Source: Dermacentor variabilis | Taxonomy: Eukaryota > Arthropoda > Arachnida > Ixodida > Ixodidae | DNA: 64,000 nt | NCBI RefSeq assembly: GCF_050947875.1 | Contig: NC_134569.1 | Location: forward strand, 19,133,631 to 19,197,630 | Reading direction: 5' to 3' | In this document: one piece after another, positions 57,635-64,000 of the stretch | Numbering within the stretch: the first letter of the stretch is position 1 | Layout: every line of letters starts with the position of its first letter | Made by a program: the position numbers and the translations under genes | The notes under the pieces: model-generated | Told to the model about the DNA's origin: nothing | Databases searched by the model: none | Seen by the model: the letters and a program-made list of their open reading frames with translations, nothing else

Positions 57635-58516
57635 TGTTACGATCCGCCTGCAGGGGTACTGAGCTGCCAACCTTTCCCAGCCCGCTGCAGCTGTTTCGAT
57701 CGTCCTGCGGGGGTAGCGACCTTCGAACCCTTTCCGGCCCGCTGCGACGAGTAGCTTACCAGAGTCAACAATGCGCGTTTTCGGAGAACCGGTGACGCTA
57801 GCAACGTTAACCGACCATGCACCTCCTTCAGAGAATCGACAGCGCCAACAAGGAAAGCCACGTTTGGCGGACCGTGTATTGTTAGTTGGTTCGCTGTCGG
57901 CTTCACGGTCTACTTGCAGCAAGAGAACTCCTGAAAAATGGTGTTTTGCAGTGCGTTTTCGCGGGCCCCAGAATTCGTCACAGTCTGCTGACAGTCGCGG
58001 CGGCTACCTGAGAAGTCAGCTCTGCAACCAAGAGTTGCCCGCTGGGGTCAAGCGTGACAATCTGTCTACGAGGACCCGCTCAACTCGGTGTGTTCTGGGA
58101 ATCCAAAGTGCAGTTGGGAGTGTGTGAACCCTCCCCCTCAAAGGCAGGTCGACTACGCCTCCAACGACTGTGGACGGTCCAACTGGACGAAGGTTGGACA
58201 GCAGTTTTCCCTCACCTAGGGATCGGGAGGACAGAGGGTTTTTGCGCAGCAGTTTTCGGCTGCTTTGGGTCGTCTGCTGTGTGCTTCGTCTTTCGGGCTC
58301 CATTTGGGAGTCGTGCTAGACTGTTGAAATGTATCTCCTGTCGTAATGTAAATCTTGTAAATAAATCCTGTACTCCTAGTTCTCGATGAGATCAAGTTCC
58401 TCCCTACAACTACGTCCCAAGCGTGGGTGAGTTGGGCCAGCTACCACATATTTCATGCCCGACTACAACTCGTATAACTGATTGCCAGCGGTGGGATTGT
58501 CCTCCAAACTCTTACA
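57635..58516 (+). mobile_element. Solo LTR, 882 bp, with 4-bp target duplication ccgt
   Basis: It starts tgttacgatccgcctgcagg and ends aaactcttaca. Flanking ccgt occurs at 57631-57634 and 58517-58520. AATAAA lies at 58360-58365, leaving a U5 of about 150 bp. The 5' part contains two tandem, diverged copies of about 58 bp (starting gatccgcctgcaggggta and gatcgtcctgcgggggta). Length and TG...CA ends fit a Gypsy or BEL LTR. No internal domain is adjacent. Confidence 0.75.
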
Positions 58517-58520
58517 CCGT

Positions 58521-59103
58521 ATGCACTCGCGTTGCGGAGAACGTCTGACGCTGGGCAGTTACCGCCCTAACAAATGTCAGCTTGCGCAACTTGCATAGTG
58601 CCCAGTTTATTGGGACCGCCATGTCCGTATTCGAAAATACAATCCGCGTGCTGCATTTAACCTGAGTGGGAGGTCCGGATAAAGCATCAGAATCTGCCGC
58701 GCCCAACGACTGGCGTGCCTTACGGCATGAAATCGTTGGTTTATCAAATGCTGGAACCATTTTTTTCAACGTCGTTATTTCTGCATTTAATAGGCGAAGC
58801 CTTGCGGCAGAAAAGGGGGACCGCTCCACCTCGAGGAAGAAGAGAGCACCGGTCCCCCTCCCCCATAGAGCACCCCTTTTCTGGAACTACTTATTATCTG
58901 TCTAGAAATCGGACTAGAAATCTGTCTAGAAATCGGAATTTGATCGGACTAGGAGCATCGCAGCGGCGACAGCCTAGGCAGAGCACGGACTCTGAGAGCG
59001 AGCGACATTCACGAGCAAAAGCGCCGGAGAGGACGACCCACTATGCCGTGCCAATCCTTCTCTTCTATTACCCTCGGGAATGAAAAGGGAGCCACCCGGC
59101 GAC
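58521..59103. other. No gene recognised
   Basis: A coding-like plus-strand stretch at 58666-58905 lacks a recognised domain. A small local repeat (ctagaaatc) lies near 58907-58937. Confidence 0.35.
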
Positions 59104-59260
59104 CTAACAGCTTGTCAGTATGAGTGGGTCATAGTAGGTCTTGAGGCGGTCGATGTTGGCTCGTCTCGACGATGTCTCGTCTACGACGGCGTATGGAACA
59201 TCCTCAATGACAACACGAGCGGCGCACGTCGCTATGGGGTTCATACGCTGCGCGCTGGCT
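59104..59260 (-). pseudogene. Possible Gypsy integrase C-terminal tail
   Basis: The minus frame includes EDVPYAVVDETSSRR and NIDRLKTYYDP before a TAG at 59104-59106. The RLK-x-Y-x-D-P ending resembles the usual last residues of Gypsy polyproteins. No other domain lies nearby, so this is a small remnant at best. Confidence 0.4.
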
Positions 59261-60552
59261 GTACATCAACGATCTAATCAAACCTTTTACAGGTATAACT
59301 GTCTAATTTCATCATGTAAACACGACTTATCGTAGTGAAAATGACCTTGGTCGAACGTGCAGAGTCATTTCAATACCAATAGAACACTGACTTGAAGTTT
59401 TCTAACGGAATGTGCCACTTCTGACTTTGACGACTTCATTTTCAGGCTGTTTTTAAATAAGAATGACGCAATTACTTGTTTCTCGGCAGGAGAAAAAAAA
59501 GAACAGCAGCTATTCCGTATTTTGAAAAACGAGGGCCACTTTTTTTGTGGCGTGTACCGAAAAGTCACACTGTGTAGGTTGCTTATGTGCTCTGAAAATA
59601 GTTACTGATTGTCGCTTTCTCCCAATTCCTACGCATTATACACGACATTTAGTTGTTTTCCCCCGGTATCCTCGGCAGAATATGCGGGGCACGGTGTTTA
59701 TATTTATTCGAAGTACGAAGTGATGTTCTGAGTGACGAGCGATATATGCTTATTCTGTGTAGGTTCATTACGGCCTTTATAGAAAGTTGCTCATTGAAGC
59801 GTTCCAGAATGTCATACTGTTGCGAATCTAAATATTTCCCAGACTCCTACAACAACAGAACAAGAGACGGTTGACATTCCGTGTAAATAGACAGAATATT
59901 AAAAGCAATGCGTGGCAGAAAGGAAAATAGGACACCATGGTGAAGTAATATGCGTGCTGATGAATTACTGGCTTTTTCAATATTCCCAGGAAGAAGTTCT
60001 CTAATGCATTACTTGTGGGCAAGGTTTCAAACGGTACAGTCATATATATACGGGAAACTCTTTAAAGTATGCGATATAGTCAAAAGAAACTTTTACACTA
60101 ACTGTTCGAAAGAAAGAGCTTCGCTGGAAATTGGGTTGTAATTCTCCCAAGGTCGCACACATCTGCCGCCTTTCTTTCTTGTGAATATTACAAGTAACTT
60201 ATGTTGACTGTACTTCGTTGCCTATAACCTCGACAATGCTATTACGTAAACTTGTGATACATCTATGCTGTGGACTGGAACGTAAAGTACAATTGTTTAA
60301 TTCTTAAAATTGTTTGTAGCAAATGCGCATTCTATACGTGCGCTGTACTGCTGCTACTGGGCGGGATCCGGGACCTCTGTGAGGCACTCATTGCCTTTTG
60401 TCCATGTATCATCTTGATATTTTACGTAGTTGCAAGAAGTAAATGCAAATTCATATAATTTTTCGGGCCCCCATGGTTCACCACGTGTGATTGATAAATA
60501 GGTATATGTCTGTTAAAAATAAGTACATTTCCAGGATCTTTCACTTACTGTT

Positions 60553-60555
<3 letters not shown>
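59261..60555. other. No gene recognised
   Basis: AT-rich, no supported feature. Confidence 0.4.

Positions 60556-60634
<79 letters not shown>
60556..60634. repeat. (TA)n microsatellite
   Basis: About 39 TA units immediately before the 5' end of an RTE LINE fragment. Confidence 0.95.
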
Positions 60635-60636
<2 letters not shown>

Positions 60637-62365
60637 TCTTGATCGAAACCTCATCAGTCATGGAGGCATTACGGAATCAGGGTGTAGACGAGCCGTATGT
60701 AAAAATACTGTAATATATCTATATCGGCTCCACAGCCACCGTAGTCCTCCATAAGGAAAGCAACAAAATCCCAATAAAGAAAGGCGTCAGGTAGGGAGAT
60801 ACGATCTCTCCAATGCTATTCACAGCGTGTTTACAGGAGGTATTCAGAGACCTGGATTGAGAAGAATTGGGGGTAAATGTTAATGGAGAATACCTTAGTA
60901 ACTTGCGATTCGCTGATGATATTGCCTTGCTTAGTAACTCAGAGGACCAATAGCAATGCATGCTCACTTACCTGGAGAGGCAAAGCAGAAGAGTGGGTCT
61001 AAAAATTAATCTGCAGAAAACTAAAGTAATGTTTAACAGTCTCGGAAGAGAACAGCAATTTACAATAGGTAGCGAGGCACTGGAAGTGGTAAGGGAATAC
61101 ATCTACTTAGGGCAGGTAGTGACCGCTGTTTGGATCGCACCGATGGTACGACCTGTTGGGAACTCGGCGCTGACGCCCGTGGTTGTACCTGGGTCGCAAG
61201 CCCCAAGGGTAGCGTTGGCCTGGCGGCCTGGGGGTACAACTGGAAGCATCCGAAGGTCCCGGCAAAGCATGAGTCGACTGGTAACAACAAAACAACTTGT
61301 TTATTTTAACATCGCAAAGAGTTGGCGGTCAGGTTGACCGAAGTAGAGAGACGGGAGAGCACGTTACTCAACAGAAGAAATCGGAGCCCTCCTCTTGGCG
61401 TCCGGGGGCAGCTGTTTTTATACTCTCGCAGTTGAGGGCAAGAAGGAACCCCTCAATAGACGAGCACGTGAATGTACAATGGGCTAATGGTGACGCACAC
61501 TGTCGTAGCGCTGCCGTAGCACAATGTCGTAGCACAATGTCGTAGCACAATGTCGTAGCACACTGTCGTAGCGCTGCCGGTCGGGCACAATGACTGTAAT
61601 GAGAGGATGATCCCTGCTTTCGCATCGCCTGGTTCGGGCACAATGACTGGAAGGAGAGGGTGATCCTTTGCGGTCGCATCGCCGCAGTCGCGCCTGGAAA
61701 CACCTGGCGATGAGCGTTGCGGCGACGACGATCGGGCCAAAATGTCTGCCGCCCCGCCGCAGTCGCGCCGGCAAAACCACGTGTCGCAGGCGAAACGCAA
61801 CACCGCGGATCCGGATCATGAGACTGAAATAATCAGAAGAATAAGAATGGACTGGGGTGCGTTTGGAAGGCATTCTCAGATCATGAACAACAGGTTGCCA
61901 TTATCCCTCAGGAGAAAAGTGTATAATAGCTGTGTCTTACCAGTACTCACCTACGATGCAGAAACCTGGAGGTTTACGAAAAGGGTTCTACTCAAATTGA
62001 GGACGACGAAACGAGCTATGGAAAGAAGAATGATGGTTGCAACGTTAAGGGATAAGAAAAGAGCAGATTGGGTGAGGGAACAAACGCGATCGAGTTAATG
62101 ACATCTTAGTTGAAATCAAGAAAAAGAAATGGGGCATGGGCAGGACATGTAATGAGGAGGGAAGATAACCGATGGTCATTGAGGGTTACGGACTGGATTC
62201 CAAGGGAAGGGATTGCGTAGCAAGGGGCGACAGAAAGTTAGGTGGGCGGATGAGATTAAGAAGTTTGCAGGGACGACATGGCCACAATTAGTACATGACC
62301 GGGGTTGTTGGAGAAGTACGGGAGAGGCCTATGCCCTGCAGTGGGCGTAACCAGGCTGATGCTGA

Positions 62366-62372
<7 letters not shown>
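60637..62372 (+). mobile_element. RTE LINE fragment interrupted by a solo LTR
   Basis: From 60637 the RT region is readable in one frame with four or more stops (NKIPIKKGVR, DTISPMLFTACLQEVFRDLD, YLSNLRFADDIALLSN). Unlike the 6.4-kb copy it retains FADD. After the LTR (61127-61802) it resumes at ggatccggatcatgagactg and ends in the RTE 3' terminus (ccctgcagtgggcgtaaccaggctgatg). Confidence 0.85.
61127..61802 (-). mobile_element. Solo LTR, 676 bp, nested in RTE LINE, target duplication ccgc
   Basis: It starts tgtttggatcgc and ends acgcaaca on the plus strand. The four-base ccgc flanks it at 61123-61126 and 61803-61806, within an RTE sequence that is continuous once it is removed. On the minus strand a TATA box (plus 61415-61422) is followed about 110 bp later by AATAAA (plus 61300-61305), giving the orientation. 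The U3 contains a 13-bp tandem repeat (gtcgtagcacaat, 61500-61572) and two copies of about 52 bp (61580-61690). Confidence 0.85.

Positions 62373-62448
<76 letters not shown>
62368..62448. repeat. (TA)n(GA)n microsatellite at the tail of an RTE LINE
   Basis: TA repeats start directly from the gatgctgatgata tail of the RTE and turn into GA repeats near 62423. Confidence 0.95.
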
Positions 62449-62450
<2 letters not shown>

Positions 62451-62457
62451 AGATCAC

Positions 62458-62652
62458 TGTTTGCGCCAGTTTTCCCTTCCGCGTCTGCGTCTGGGCAAAC
62501 GCGAAACCGTCGCGCGTGGAAGTTGCGTCAATTCACCGTCTGTTCCGAGCAGCCAAAAGCACTCACAAATGCTGGCGGACTACTTGGCGCGGTAACATAT
62601 GCGCAGAAGCTCCGCCCCCGGAGCTTTCCTTTCACAGCAACAGAGGGTGTGT
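62458..62652 (-). repeat. Copy of the 10.7-kb repeat family
   Basis: The reverse complement matches 10745-10920: aaaggaaagctcc, catatgttaccgc, gtgcttttggctgctcggaa and gcgtttgccc all have counterparts in order. Confidence 0.75.
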
Positions 62653-64000
62653 TCCAATTGTGGCCAGCATCGGAGACAGTATGGACAGCTAAGGGGACAG
62701 CCGAGACAGCTTCGAGGCCAAATAATGGAACGCGTTTTGAGCCGTCTGGAACAAAGAGTTTCCTACAATATGGTCTGGAAGACGTATCTGCGATGTAACG
62801 CCATCTCGCGGAGACAAAAAGAAAGTTGCCAAAACACATTTTTTTCTGTATTGTTAGTCTTTGCGCCTCGAACTTACGAAAAACACAATGTGACTTACAT
62901 TAGGGGCATAGTAAACCGGGCCGGCGCCAGGAGGGGAGGGGGGCATGTGGGGCGGCCGCCCCCCCCCCCATAATTTCCGTCTCCCCCCCTCCCCAAGAGT
63001 GCCTAAAAACTGATCCAAGGTAAGCGGTATGAAACAAAATGTCAATTTTGATGTCTTATAATTTGGGGGCAGATATATAAGAGCAGCGCCGCTTACAAAG
63101 GACGGCCTTGTTTACGCATAACAATTTATTACAGAAAATTTCTGATCACAAGCAATTTTCCCTGTGCTTGTGATAGAATAGGCGGTTGAAATACAGCGTT
63201 CACGGAAAATTTTTGCGGCACGGGCGTAGGACCGATACCTACACCGGTATCGAAACACCTGCTTCACCATCAAATAATTCCCGGCTGTGTTTTGTCTTGT
63301 ACTGTCACAGCGCAGGCATTGGCATCTGTGGTTACGATGAAGCCTTCTTTTGTCCCTGTCATCGCTTTCAAAGAGAAACCATATAGGGTGCTGTCCGAGG
63401 CCACGTCGGTGGCCTAGCTTGTGTAGTGAACATAGTCTGAGAGCTGTTACTTGCGCTTGTGAAACCTGCTGTACTGTATGACCAAATGGGACACTGACTG
63501 AAATGCCTATAGCGGGCTCTATTTTCGCCGTTCTCTTCTCTCTTCTATTTGTTTTTGTTATTCTTTTCCCATATGCCTTATTGTTATTTTTTCCCCATTT
63601 TCAGCGTTTAGATTCACCAGTCGGCGCCACAAGAGTGTATTATTATTATTATTTTGTTATTAGCGCGTCTTTACTAAAGTTGGAGTTGATATGCACTTTG
63701 CTTAAAGGTGTTAATTCTCTCTCCTGTTGTGAAATATGCTCGTTTGAAGCTATATTGCGATCTAGTTAACTGATGTTATTTTGTCGCTGCTGGGTATCTG
63801 TCTCTTCTATCTTTATTTAATACCGTTATTTATATATGTGCTTTACCATGTTTTATATAAGTTTTCATTTTCTTAGCAGAAGCACTGCTGTGTAAATATG
63901 CTAAATATTAATTTATATCTTGCTGCGATGCTGGAATAGCTTATTCACACTGATGTGTTTAGAAGGCCTTCAGCCCAGTTAAAAACAGTCAAAACACGGC
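62653..64000. other. No gene recognised
   Basis: Contains C runs (62961-62992) and an (att)n tract at about 63638-63652. A hydrophobic 88-codon frame at 63503-63769 is low-complexity and not supported as a gene. Confidence 0.4.

Noticed and set aside
63503..63769. Hydrophobic 88-residue membrane protein
   Set aside because: Low-complexity T-rich sequence including an (att)n tract; no splice or start evidence.

Overview
This window looks like nuclear DNA of a metastriate hard tick (Ixodidae). The reasons are internal. Coding regions are split by GT-AG introns. Most recognisable sequence is degenerate LINE, LTR and DNA-transposon material of chelicerate type. Several short elements match what I recall of the tick Ruka SINE family. 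Nothing prokaryotic is present: no operons, no Shine-Dalgarno spacing, no CRISPR array.

Host genes are sparse. The one clear gene is LIPT2, the mitochondrial octanoyltransferase of lipoate synthesis. It has two exons on the minus strand (11547-12919), 230 residues, and both catalytic residues. Weaker candidates are a phase-matched internal and terminal exon of an unrecognised gene (482-602 and 8826-9139, plus), one exon with a faint MRGBP/Eaf7-like look (23239-23511, plus), a possible two-exon 56-residue protein (37744 to 36381, minus) and two isolated minus-strand exons (33597-33716, 33916-34050).

Layout. 0.7-3.4 kb: 5'-truncated Gypsy element. 4.1-8.3 kb: SINE, TA-flanked DNA element and an RTE LINE, all inside the putative intron of the first gene. 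10.7-13.2 kb: an inverted-arm repeat and LIPT2. 13.6-21.05 kb: a nearly full-length two-ORF LINE (LINE-A) whose ORF1 zinc finger is split by a second LINE (LINE-B) with a perfect 10-bp target duplication. 24.3-26.1 kb: three copies of one TIR element in alternating orientation. 28.0-32.7 kb: a second LINE-A copy abutted by a Jockey-type LINE (LINE-C), which itself contains an RTE fragment. 34.2-35.7 kb: a THAP-bearing DNA transposon relic. 40-47 kb: an 8-bp-repeat-flanked palindrome, a THAP relic, a solo LTR, a 605-bp palindromic element and a tRNA-like tandem array. 49-53 kb: SINEs, a short RTE insertion and an orphan retropepsin beside a 160-bp LTR. 55-64 kb: another THAP relic, two solo LTRs (one nested in an RTE LINE) and long (TA)n(GA)n microsatellites.

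The window is best read as a record of nested transposition. Four insertions are supported by good target-site duplications and intact flanking logic, which lets them be ordered in time. The most unusual points are the frame-preserving split of the LINE-A ORF1 zinc finger, the alternating inverted TIR-element array that could fold into long hairpins, and the palindrome at 40.69 kb that may be an excision footprint of the same TIR family. All identifications come from reading the sequence by eye; no similarity search was run.
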